Shown piece by piece: positions 35,218 through 42,295 of a stretch of 64,000 bases of DNA. The notes under the pieces were generated by a model. It did no database searches. It had not been told where the DNA came from and was given only the letters and a program-made list of their open reading frames with translations. This stretch comes from Nitrospiraceae bacterium. GTDB lineage: Bacteria > Nitrospirota > Nitrospiria > Nitrospirales > Nitrospiraceae. Position 1 is the first letter of the stretch, and each line of letters begins with the position of its first letter. The stretch covers positions 1 through 64,000 of the forward strand of contig CAKKRE010000012.1 of the NCBI GenBank assembly GCA_919902505.1, written 5' to 3'. A program made the position numbers and the translations under genes.

Positions 35218-36383
35218 AGGTGGTCTCGATCATCGGGGCACGCCCGCAATTCATCAAGTGCGCGCCCGTCTCTCGTGAATTGCGGGCGCTCGCCGATGAG
35301 GTACTGGTTCATACCGGACAGCATTATGACGACGCCATGAGCGGCGTATTCTTTCGTGAACTCGGCATTGCCGCTCCGGATTACCAGCTCGGCGTCGGGT
35401 CTGGCTCTCATGGACGGCAGACCGGCGAGATGTTACGACGCATTGAAGAGGTTCTGGAGAAGGAAGCACCGGCAGCCGTTCTCGTCTATGGCGATACCAA
35501 TTCCACCCTGGCGGGCGCGCTTGCGGCGGCCAAGCTGCATGTGCCGGTGGTCCATGTCGAAGCTGGGCTCCGGAGTTTCAACCGGAGAATGCCGGAGGAA
35601 ATCAACCGAGTATTGACCGATCAGCTCTCCGACCTGTTGCTCTGTCCGACAGCCACAGCCGTTGAAAATCTTCGACGGGAGGGGGTGACTGCCGGGGTCC
35701 ATCTCGTCGGTGATGTGATGTACGATGCGCTCCTCGACAGCGCTGAGCGGGCCGATCACACCTCGACCATCCTCGAACGGTTGGGAGTGGAGCCTCATGA
35801 ATATCTCCTGGCGACCGTGCACCGGGCGGACAACACCGATCGTCTGCCGCAGCTCGAAGCGATTATGACGGCCTTTCAGGCGCTCGTCGATTCCGGGCGG
35901 ACCATCGTGTTTCCCGTTCATCCGCGAACACGCAAACAACTCGGGCGGGTCTCCTTCAAGAATCACGAGCGGCTGCTGCTGATCGACCCCGTGCCCTATC
36001 TTGATATGGTACGTTTGGAATCCATGGCTCAGGCTCTCGTGACGGACTCGGGCGGCATTCAAAAGGAAGCGTATTGGCTCGGGGTGCCTTGTATCACGCT
36101 TCGGGAGGAGACCGAATGGGTCGAAACGGTGGAGCGCGGGTGGAACCGACTGGTGGGGACTCATCCGGATTCCATAGTGAATGCGGTCCGGACGGCCGGT
36201 CCCGGCCTGGCCGGCGAGTGGCCCTGGAAGCGGGGCGAGTCGTCCCACACGGTGGCTCGAATGATCGTTCAGTATCGACAGGGTCAAGGCAGTCCTGCTG
36301 ATGTGCCTGAGCAAGATTGGCTGCGCAGTCCACGTGACTCCAGCCATGCGGTGGGTCTGGCGGTGACGGACTGCGCGGGGTGA
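35214..36383 (+). CDS. UDP-N-acetylglucosamine 2-epimerase family (WecB/WbpI-like)
   Basis: This 389-aa non-hydrolysing 2-epimerase has the start MKVVSIIGARPQFIKCAPVSRELR, YGDTNSTLAGALAA and HVEAGLRSFNRRMPEEINR, and the C-terminal TDSGGIQKEAYWLGVPCITLREETEW. It overlaps the aminotransferase by ATGA. Beside WbpB/D/E-like genes the likely reaction is UDP-GlcNAc3NAcA to UDP-ManNAc3NAcA (WbpI). Plain UDP-GlcNAc/UDP-ManNAc epimerisation (WecB) is the alternative. Confidence 0.88.
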   Translation: MKVVSIIGARPQFIKCAPVSRELRALADEVLVHTGQHYDDAMSGVFFRELGIAAPDYQLGVGSGSHGRQTGEMLRRIEEVLEKEAPAAVLVYGDTNSTLAGALAAAKLHVPVVHVEAGLRSFNRRMPEEINRVLTDQLSDLLLCPTATAVENLRREGVTAGVHLVGDVMYDALLDSAERADHTSTILERLGVEPHEYLLATVHRADNTDRLPQLEAIMTAFQALVDSGRTIVFPVHPRTRKQLGRVSFKNHERLLLIDPVPYLDMVRLESMAQALVTDSGGIQKEAYWLGVPCITLREETEWVETVERGWNRLVGTHPDSIVNAVRTAGPGLAGEWPWKRGESSHTVARMIVQYRQGQGSPADVPEQDWLRSPRDSSHAVGLAVTDCAG

Positions 36384-36392
36384 CGAGAGATT

Positions 36393-37331
36393 ATGCATCG
36401 CCGAATCCAGTGGCCTGAAGGGAAATCGTTTGCCTTCACGATTTTTGACGACACCGACTATCAGACTGCGACGAACGTCGCGCCGGTCTATGACTTCTTG
36501 GCGGACATCGGGCTCCACACGACCAAATCGGTGTGGCCGATTCTCGGAAAAGGAACGGCCAAGGTCGGAGGGGCGACTTGTGAGGATCCGGCCTATCGGA
36601 CCTGGGTCGTCGATCTGCAGAAGCGAGGCGTGGAAATCGCCTTGCACAATGTCACGCATCATACGTCCACCCGTCGGGAGACGGCAGAGGGGTTGGAGCG
36701 ATTCCGGGATTTGTTCGAGCACTATCCCCATACCATGGCCAATCACACGGGGTGCCGGGAGGGAATCTATTGGGGACGCACCCGTCTCTCCGGGTTTCAC
36801 CGTTTGATCTATGATTTCATCCACATGAGCCAGCCTCGTACTGAGTTCCAGGGGCACATTGAGAAAAGCCCGTTGTTTTGGGGGGATCTGTGTCGGGACA
36901 AGATCCGGTATGTGCGGAACTTCACATTCTCCGAAATCAACACCCTCAAGGCCTGTCCAGCTATGCCGTATCATGATCCGAGTCGGCCCTTCGTCAACCG
37001 TTGGTTTGCCGGCACCGACGGCGCTGCGGTTCTCCCGTTCACGAATATGCTGTGTGAGCAGAACCAGGAGCGGCTGCTGGCCGAAGGGGGCGCGTGCATC
37101 ATGTACACGCATTTCGCGCAGGGGTTTGTCGGCAATGGGCATCTGCATAACCGGTTTGTCACCCTGATGAGGCGGTTGAGCAGAATGAACGGGTGGTTTG
37201 TGCCGACTCATAGGCTGTTGGATTTTCTCGCAAGCACGCAATCGGTCCGGACCATTTCGATTCCGGAGCGATCCCGAATCGAGCGCCGATGGTTGTTACA
37301 AAAGATATTCAGGACGAAAGGCCGGACCTAA
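36393..37331 (+). CDS. Divergent polysaccharide deacetylase-like protein
   Basis: The 312-aa protein shows FTIFDDTDY at residues 15-23 (D19/D20 as the metal motif) and EIALHNVTHH (81-90, H85 and H89/H90), compatible with the NodB fold. The rest is unlike common deacetylases, with RTEFQGHIEKSPLFWGDLC in the middle. It follows the 2-epimerase by 9 bp. It may act on a lipid-linked intermediate. The catalytic residues look present but the third motif is not obvious, so activity is uncertain. Confidence 0.6.
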   Translation: MHRRIQWPEGKSFAFTIFDDTDYQTATNVAPVYDFLADIGLHTTKSVWPILGKGTAKVGGATCEDPAYRTWVVDLQKRGVEIALHNVTHHTSTRRETAEGLERFRDLFEHYPHTMANHTGCREGIYWGRTRLSGFHRLIYDFIHMSQPRTEFQGHIEKSPLFWGDLCRDKIRYVRNFTFSEINTLKACPAMPYHDPSRPFVNRWFAGTDGAAVLPFTNMLCEQNQERLLAEGGACIMYTHFAQGFVGNGHLHNRFVTLMRRLSRMNGWFVPTHRLLDFLASTQSVRTISIPERSRIERRWLLQKIFRTKGRT

Positions 37332-37340
37332 CAGGCTGCA

Positions 37341-37384
37341 CCTTTCACGTCTTACCTTTCACGTTTGACGCTTCACGTTTCCCG
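37341..37384 (-). repeat. Heptamer (GTGAARC) array, locus 1
   Basis: Read on the minus strand this spacer is a run of 7-bp units close to GTGAARC: GTGAAGC, GTCAAAC, GTGAAAG, GTAAGAC, GTGAAAG. The same unit recurs at 49393, 52868 and 59525. It fills most of the gap between the deacetylase-like gene and the FemAB-like gene. Confidence 0.75.
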
Positions 37385-37410
37385 CGACGAATCGCGAGGC
37401 ATTTACGGTC

Positions 37411-38487
37411 ATGTATCGATACGAACAGGTGGATGTCGGGGATGAGCGCTGGTGGAGCGAGGCGCGGTCTTATCGCGACAGCACGGTGTTTCAAACCCGC
37501 GCATGGATTACGTTTGTGGCGACTACGCAATGCGGCACACCGGTTCTCGCCGCGCTCAAGGACGGCGAGCGCACGGTCGGTTATTTTGCCGGGTTAATCG
37601 TGAAGAAATTCGGCATCCGAATTCTTGGAAGTCCCTGTCCGGGATGGAGCACGGACTACATGGGGTTTGTACTGGAACCAGGCGCCAGTCGAACGGCGGC
37701 CCTTCGCGGACTCTTTGCGTTTGCGTTCGACCAGTTGGGCTGTGTGCACGTGGAAGTGATGGATCGGCACCTCACCCAGGAAGATCTGCTCGGCAGCGAC
37801 GTGGAGTACCGTGTGTATCACGGATTTGCCGTCGATCTAAACCAGGATGAGGCGGCGCTCTTCGGGAATTTCACCAGTGCCTGCCGTCGATGTGTCCGGA
37901 AAGCCGACAAAGAGGGAGTGGTCGTCGAAGTCGCGCAGGCTGCCGGTTTTGCCGAGGATTATTTCGACCAGCTTTGGGATGTCTTCGCGAAGCAAGGGTT
38001 GGTTCCGACCTATCGCCTGGATCGAGTGAAACAGTTGATCGCCCATCTCCATCCGACAGGGCAGGCGCTCCTCTTGCGCGCGCGAGACCGTAACGGACGC
38101 AGCATCGCCACCGGCATTTTTCCATTTCTCAACGGGACGATGTATTTTTGGGGAGGAGCGAGTTGGCGGGAGTTCCACAGTCTGCGTCCTAATCAGGCCT
38201 TGCACTGGTTCGCCATGAGATATGCCAAGGCCCATGATGCCCACACGTACGATATGGGCGGGGGCGGCGAGTACAAGCGACAGTATGGCGGGCAGGAAAT
38301 CCATGTTCCGTGGATCAGAAAGTCCAAATACGGCTGGATAGAACCCGCCAGAGATTTCGCCCAGAGCGCCTACAAACTACGCCAGCGTGTCCTGGGTCGA
38401 ATTCAGCATGCCGTCGCGCTGCCCCGACGGGTATTCCACACATCATCGGTGGGCAGCAGGTGTCTCGATGAGTGTGCCCAATCCTGA
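37411..38487 (+). CDS. FemAB-like / GNAT-superfamily acyltransferase
   Basis: The 358-aa protein matches the FemAB-like family found with exosortase EPS clusters. It has an N-terminal DSTVFQTRAWITFV segment, a central NFTSACRRCVRKADKEGV, and the acyl-CoA/aminoacyl domain ending YAKAHDAHTYDMGGGGEYKRQYGG. FemAB enzymes add amino acids to cell-wall precursors; the EPS versions are thought to acylate sugars. It closes the first part of the cluster. Its stop is followed by a 309-bp gap. Confidence 0.78.
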   Translation: MYRYEQVDVGDERWWSEARSYRDSTVFQTRAWITFVATTQCGTPVLAALKDGERTVGYFAGLIVKKFGIRILGSPCPGWSTDYMGFVLEPGASRTAALRGLFAFAFDQLGCVHVEVMDRHLTQEDLLGSDVEYRVYHGFAVDLNQDEAALFGNFTSACRRCVRKADKEGVVVEVAQAAGFAEDYFDQLWDVFAKQGLVPTYRLDRVKQLIAHLHPTGQALLLRARDRNGRSIATGIFPFLNGTMYFWGGASWREFHSLRPNQALHWFAMRYAKAHDAHTYDMGGGGEYKRQYGGQEIHVPWIRKSKYGWIEPARDFAQSAYKLRQRVLGRIQHAVALPRRVFHTSSVGSRCLDECAQS

Positions 38488-38796
38488 ATCTGCGAGTACT
38501 GGCGCGCCGTTTTTTACAGACTCAGTCTGACTACGTATGATGGCGTAATCAATTTCCTGCCTGAGCCTCGCCGGTGATGGAACGTACCGGCTCCACGAAT
38601 CAGGTTGTTCCGACGATAATTTCAGGCCGCCGGCGTAGAAATCTTCACCGCCATCTCAGTTTGGAGCGGGCAAAGGCCCTGTCTTTGGTGAGAGATCTCT
38701 GGACAGCTTCTCTGAGCACCCATTCGCAGAACCAGACAACCTGACCAGGTAGGGGCAACGGCGGCTCTCGTTCGTCCCTGCTCCGAAGGAACACCG
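38488..38796. other. Intergenic gap with two small inverted repeats
   Basis: No gene is seen. CAGACTCAGTCTG at 38517-38529 is a 13-bp palindrome, preceded by a T-run. GCCGGT at 38570-38575 pairs with ACCGGC at 38586-38591. Either might help end transcription of the long cluster. AAGGAA before 38797 is the Shine-Dalgarno of the next gene. Confidence 0.35.
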
Positions 38797-39294
38797 ATGA
38801 CAAGTCGCGGTCAACTCATCAAGGCCAGACTCGCTATTCTCACGATGGCGGCGGAGTTGAAGAATGTCGTCAAGGCCTGTCGGGTGGCCGGGGTCAGCCG
38901 CTCACAGTTCTATGCGATGAAGAAGGCCTACGAGACGCACGGGACGGAAGGTTTGGCGCCGCGGGTGCGACGAAAACCCCAGATGCCGAATCGCACCCCT
39001 GCAACATTAGAGGGGCTCATTTTAAAGAAAACACAAGATAATCCCACCGTGAGTTACGTGCGGCTTGCCGGACAACTGCAGGTGGATGGGACTCCCGCCA
39101 CCCCGGCGATGGTCCGGTATGTCTGGCAACGAAAAGGTCTGTCCACCCGCCAGGCCCGAATACAGTGGGTCAAAACAATGACCCGGCAGCGTGGACCGTT
39201 GAGGTCGGCTGTCGGGAGCCAGCCGGGTCAGGCCGATCATGCGTGTAACCGTCTCGCGCGGACTCCGCATTCGATTCCGGTCTCAGTCGAGTAA
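38797..39294 (+). CDS. Truncated IS481-type transposase (N-terminal HTH part)
   Basis: The 165-aa product starts MTSRGQLIKARLAILTMAAEL and carries the HTH and linker typical of IS481-family transposases (KNVVKACRVAGVSRSQFYAMKKAYETHG; YVRLAGQLQVDG; MVRYVWQRKGLSTR). After about residue 130 the similarity stops; the rest (GSQPGQADHACNRLARTPHS) is unrelated. The DDE integrase core is absent, so it cannot transpose. An intact reading frame and an AAGGAA site remain. It sits just upstream of the exosortase region. Confidence 0.7.
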   Translation: MTSRGQLIKARLAILTMAAELKNVVKACRVAGVSRSQFYAMKKAYETHGTEGLAPRVRRKPQMPNRTPATLEGLILKKTQDNPTVSYVRLAGQLQVDGTPATPAMVRYVWQRKGLSTRQARIQWVKTMTRQRGPLRSAVGSQPGQADHACNRLARTPHSIPVSVE

Positions 39295-39373
39295 TCCTGG
39301 TGGTCCGGCGGTACAGGGACCGCGGCAGTGGGTGTCCGGAGAACATTAACTAAGTAGTTGGCCTATATTTTTC

Positions 39374-39402
39374 TTGACGAAAGTGAGTCAGCGCGAGACA
39401 AT
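39374..39402 (+). promoter_or_regulatory. Possible sigma-70-type promoter for the small PEP-CTERM-like gene
   Basis: TTGACG at 39374-39379 and GACAAT at 39397-39402 are separated by 17 bp, close to the sigma-70 pattern, with AT-rich sequence just upstream. It would leave a leader of roughly 140 nt. This is a single by-eye match. Confidence 0.3.
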
Positions 39403-39547
39403 GCGCCGCAAGAAATCGATGGAATCATTCCAGGCGTGTTACGAATAGTCGGTGCGGAACGGATCTCGGAGGCGTGAAGTAGTTTGCGTAGGCATGTTGC
39501 TGTTCACGGGTCTTGGCGGTGCGTATCTTTAACGAAAGGGGGCCTCA

Positions 39548-39730
39548 ATGATGGCGTTACACATGGAGCACTGGTACAACTGGCACCAGTGGTACCACTG
39601 GATCATTGGCATTATTAACGGCGGAACCCCTGGCAATGGTGGCTCCGTTCCCGGGCCTGAAACCTTGGTGGCCTTTGGTCTCGGTTTCGCGGCTTTTGTG
39701 GTCTGGCGGGCGAAACGAGTAGAAGCGTAG
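39548..39730 (+). CDS. 60-aa protein with PEP-CTERM-like tail and His/Trp/Tyr-rich head
   Basis: This tiny gene follows AAGGGGG at a good distance. Residues 8-18 read HWYNWHQWYHW, an unusual His/Trp/Tyr cluster. A Gly/Pro linker follows, then a sorting-signal-like tail: VPGPETL (about 34-40), a hydrophobic helix (VAFGLGFAAFVVW) and a basic end (RAKRVEA). This matches the layout of PEP-CTERM signals (VPEPxTL, helix, Arg-rich tail), with a PGPE variant of the PEP triplet. The exosortase begins 290 bp downstream on the same strand. There is no signal peptide, unlike normal substrates. It may be a miniature sorted protein or a peptide partner of the exosortase. Coding is supported by the Shine-Dalgarno, the domain-like tail and a terminator after it. 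Confidence 0.75.
   Translation: MMALHMEHWYNWHQWYHWIIGIINGGTPGNGGSVPGPETLVAFGLGFAAFVVWRAKRVEA
39586..39601. repeat. 16-bp perfect palindrome inside the small PEP-CTERM-like gene
   Basis: CCAGTGGTACCACTGG reads the same on both strands and lies in the codons for HQWYHW. Related words (CACTGG, ACTGGC) occur just before it, so the head of the gene is made of short near-repeats. Confidence 0.7.
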
Positions 39731-39757
39731 CCTTCTTTTTGTTTCTTTTAATGGAAG

Positions 39758-39791
39758 GCACCACTCGCGCGGACAAGCCGGCGAGTGGTGC
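39758..39791 (+). terminator. Terminator-like hairpin after the small PEP-CTERM-like gene
   Basis: GCACCACTCGC at 39758-39768 pairs perfectly with GCGAGTGGTGC at 39781-39791; the loop can add CGG/CCG pairs. It is preceded by a T-rich stretch at 39734-39749 and followed by TTCTTCCC rather than a full U-run. It would insulate the small gene from the exosortase. Confidence 0.6.
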
Positions 39792-40019
39792 TTCTTCCCG
39801 ATGCGGTTCACGCTTCCTCAACTCAGACTTCAACGTTTCTGGGTTTTCCTCTCTGGTGAGCGTCCTTCACAGGTCTCCTTGTTAAACGCCATGACTCAGG
39901 TGAGAGCCTGGCGCCTGTTCCGAAGATGACGAGGGCGTGGCCCACCGGGTCATCGAGTCTTGCTCGTTGGCCGAACCACCGCATATGCCTCAGTGCGTCA
40001 TCATCATGCCGGTGAGCCC

Positions 40020-41009
40020 ATGAAAGACGTGACTCTGATCCCCCTGCGGCAGGTTCCGATGGGGCGTCCGACGTTCCCCGAGCGGCAGGCGGCAGGATTG
40101 ATGCTCCTTTCGGCGACACTGTGCGTCGTCGCGATGTTTTGGCCGACCATTCTATCGATGGTGGATGTGTGGCTGAGTTCCCGAACCTTTGCGCATGGAT
40201 TTCTGGTCTTGCCGGTGGTGGGGTATCTCGTCTGGTCGTCTCGTCGGCGGCTCGTCGGGTTGACCCCTCACCCGAGCGTCTGGGGGCTCGTGGCCCTGCT
40301 TCTCTCAGGGAGCGGATGGATTGCGGGGGCTCTGAGTGGATTAGTATGGCTGCAACAGGCTGCGGTCGTCGCGGTGCTGCCGGGTCTGGTGTGGACGATT
40401 TATGGAACGGAGATCGTCCGAACGCTCTCATGGCCTCTGGGGTTTCTCATCTTTCTCCTCCCCGTCGGGACATCGCTTGAACCCTGGCTTCAGGACGTGA
40501 CGGCCTGGCTCATTCTCCGGGGGCTTGATCTCTCTGGCATTGCCTATATGTATCGGGATTATCACATCATCGTCGGCCCGGCGAACTGGGAGGTCGCGCC
40601 TGACTGCGCCGGGTTGCGTTACCTGCTTCCCGGTCTGTCGTTGGGGTATGCGTTCGCCGCGCTGATCTATCGGCAACCTGCCAGACGGATCGTGTTTCTG
40701 GTTTTCTGCGCCGTGGCGTTGATGGTGGCCAATGGCATTCGTGCGTACGGAGTGATCGTGGGCAATCACCTCGGCATCGCTGCCGGCGCCGACCATCGGA
40801 TCTTCAGCTACACGATCTATGGCCTCACCATGCCCTGTCTGTTCTGGCTGGGTCTCAAATGGAAACAACGGGTCGCGCCCGATGCCAACCTGCACCCCGG
40901 CGCGATCCATCGCTTGGATACCCGCAAGGCAGTCGTGATGTCTTTCTGTGGCGTCGGCCTGTTGCTGCTGGCCCGCTTCGCCCTATGGTTTTTCCCCGCG
41001 TCGTCCTGA
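40020..41009 (+). CDS. Exosortase (PEP-CTERM sorting transpeptidase)
   Basis: The 329-aa multi-spanning protein has the exosortase catalytic residues: Cys196 in VAPDCAGLRYLLPG, Arg241 in VANGIRAYGV, and His259 in GADHRIFSYTIYG. The early FAHGFLVLPV motif (58-67) is also present. About eight membrane helices are visible plus one near the C-terminus. There is no fused EpsI domain. Exosortases process proteins with PEP-CTERM tails, usually next to EPS genes as here. The ATG at 40020 is chosen because an upstream in-frame start adds a non-hydrophobic tail. Confidence 0.9.
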   Translation: MKDVTLIPLRQVPMGRPTFPERQAAGLMLLSATLCVVAMFWPTILSMVDVWLSSRTFAHGFLVLPVVGYLVWSSRRRLVGLTPHPSVWGLVALLLSGSGWIAGALSGLVWLQQAAVVAVLPGLVWTIYGTEIVRTLSWPLGFLIFLLPVGTSLEPWLQDVTAWLILRGLDLSGIAYMYRDYHIIVGPANWEVAPDCAGLRYLLPGLSLGYAFAALIYRQPARRIVFLVFCAVALMVANGIRAYGVIVGNHLGIAAGADHRIFSYTIYGLTMPCLFWLGLKWKQRVAPDANLHPGAIHRLDTRKAVVMSFCGVGLLLLARFALWFFPASS

Positions 41010-41137
41010 TTCAGCGACACATTCGTCGTTGTCCCGCGTCGCCGTCTCGCACGGCGTGCCGGTCTTTCGCGTGTTGCGTCGCTGTGGCGACGGAATCGAA
41101 TTTCTTATTTTCCTTGTCATGTGAGAGGAGCTCCGAG

Positions 41138-42295
41138 ATGGCGGACTTTCTTCCTTTTCATGTTCCGGACATTGATGACGAGGACATCGAGGCGGTCGTT
41201 GGAGTGCTCCGTTCAGGGTGGCTGACCACCGGCGGAAAGGCGAGACAGTTCGAGCAGGAGTTTGCCGCCAAGGTCGGAGCGCGGTACGCGGTGGCGCTCA
41301 ATTCCTGCACGGCCGCTTTGCACTTGGCGCTGGAGGCCATCGGTCTTCGCGAGGGCGACGAAGTGCTCGTTCCGACGATGACCTTTGCCGCCACGGCCGA
41401 GGTGGTGACTTATTTCAAAGCCAAGCCCGTGCTGATCGATTGTCTCCCCGATACCTTGAACATGGACCCGGACTTGCTCGAACGCGCCATGACGCCCAGG
41501 ACCAAGGCATTGATCCCGGTCCATTTTGCCGGACAGCCCTGTGACATGGCTCGCGTGCTCGATATCGCCCGTCGCCACGGCCTTCGCGTTGTGGAAGATG
41601 CGGCCCATGCCTTTCCGGCGTCGTACAAAGGCAAGACCATCGGGAGCATCGGCGACTACACCTGCTTTTCGTTTTATGCGACGAAGAATATCACCACCGG
41701 TGAAGGCGGGATGGTGACGACAGACGATCCTGAGGGGGCTGATCGTATCCGGAAGATGAGTTTGCACGGCCTCAGCCGTGATGCCTGGAAACGATATACC
41801 AACCAGGGGTCCTGGTATTACGAAATCGTCGCGCCGGGGTTCAAATACAATCTGACCGACATGGCCGCCGCGTTGGGGTTGTCGCAGCTCCGAAAGGCCG
41901 ATCGTTTCTGGAAGACGCGCGAACGATACGCGGCCTTGTATGCGGAGGGGTTCAGGGATCTCCCTGAAATTCTCCCCGTGGCGACTCAGGATGAGGTGCA
42001 GCACGCGTGGCATCTGTACGTGATCCGCTTGGATATGGACCGGTTACGAATCGGACGGGCCGAATTCATCGATCGGCTGCAGCAGAAGCAGATCGGTTGT
42101 AGTGTTCATTTCATTCCCCTCCATCTGCATCCGTACTACCAACGCACCTGGGGCTACCGACCGGGGGATTTCCCGGTGGCGACGCATGCTTTTGAACGGA
42201 TGGTGTCGCTCCCGTTGTATTCCAAAATGTCGGAGACGGACGTCTGCCGCACCATCGAGGCCGTACGGGACCTCATTCTCGAGTTCAGGCGATGA
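41138..42295 (+). CDS. DegT/DnrJ/EryC1 sugar aminotransferase (PglE/ArnB-like)
   Basis: This 385-aa PLP enzyme starts MADFLPFHVPDIDDEDIEAVVGVLRSGWLTTGGKA after GAGAGGAG. The PLP lysine is K183 in CFSFYATKNITTGEGG, with VVEDAAHAF at 151-159. Its start and middle match enzymes that transaminate 4-keto-sugars (PglE, ArnB). The next gene, overlapping by ATGA, contains a UDP-GlcNAc 4,6-dehydratase-like domain that would supply the 4-keto substrate. UDP-4-amino-4,6-dideoxy-GlcNAc is the likely product. Confidence 0.86.
   Translation: MADFLPFHVPDIDDEDIEAVVGVLRSGWLTTGGKARQFEQEFAAKVGARYAVALNSCTAALHLALEAIGLREGDEVLVPTMTFAATAEVVTYFKAKPVLIDCLPDTLNMDPDLLERAMTPRTKALIPVHFAGQPCDMARVLDIARRHGLRVVEDAAHAFPASYKGKTIGSIGDYTCFSFYATKNITTGEGGMVTTDDPEGADRIRKMSLHGLSRDAWKRYTNQGSWYYEIVAPGFKYNLTDMAAALGLSQLRKADRFWKTRERYAALYAEGFRDLPEILPVATQDEVQHAWHLYVIRLDMDRLRIGRAEFIDRLQQKQIGCSVHFIPLHLHPYYQRTWGYRPGDFPVATHAFERMVSLPLYSKMSETDVCRTIEAVRDLILEFRR

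Noticed and set aside
39355-39380. Sigma-54 promoter before the small PEP-CTERM-like gene
   Set aside because: TTGGCC and CTTGAC are spaced wrongly for the -24/-12 pattern; GG and GC positions do not fit.
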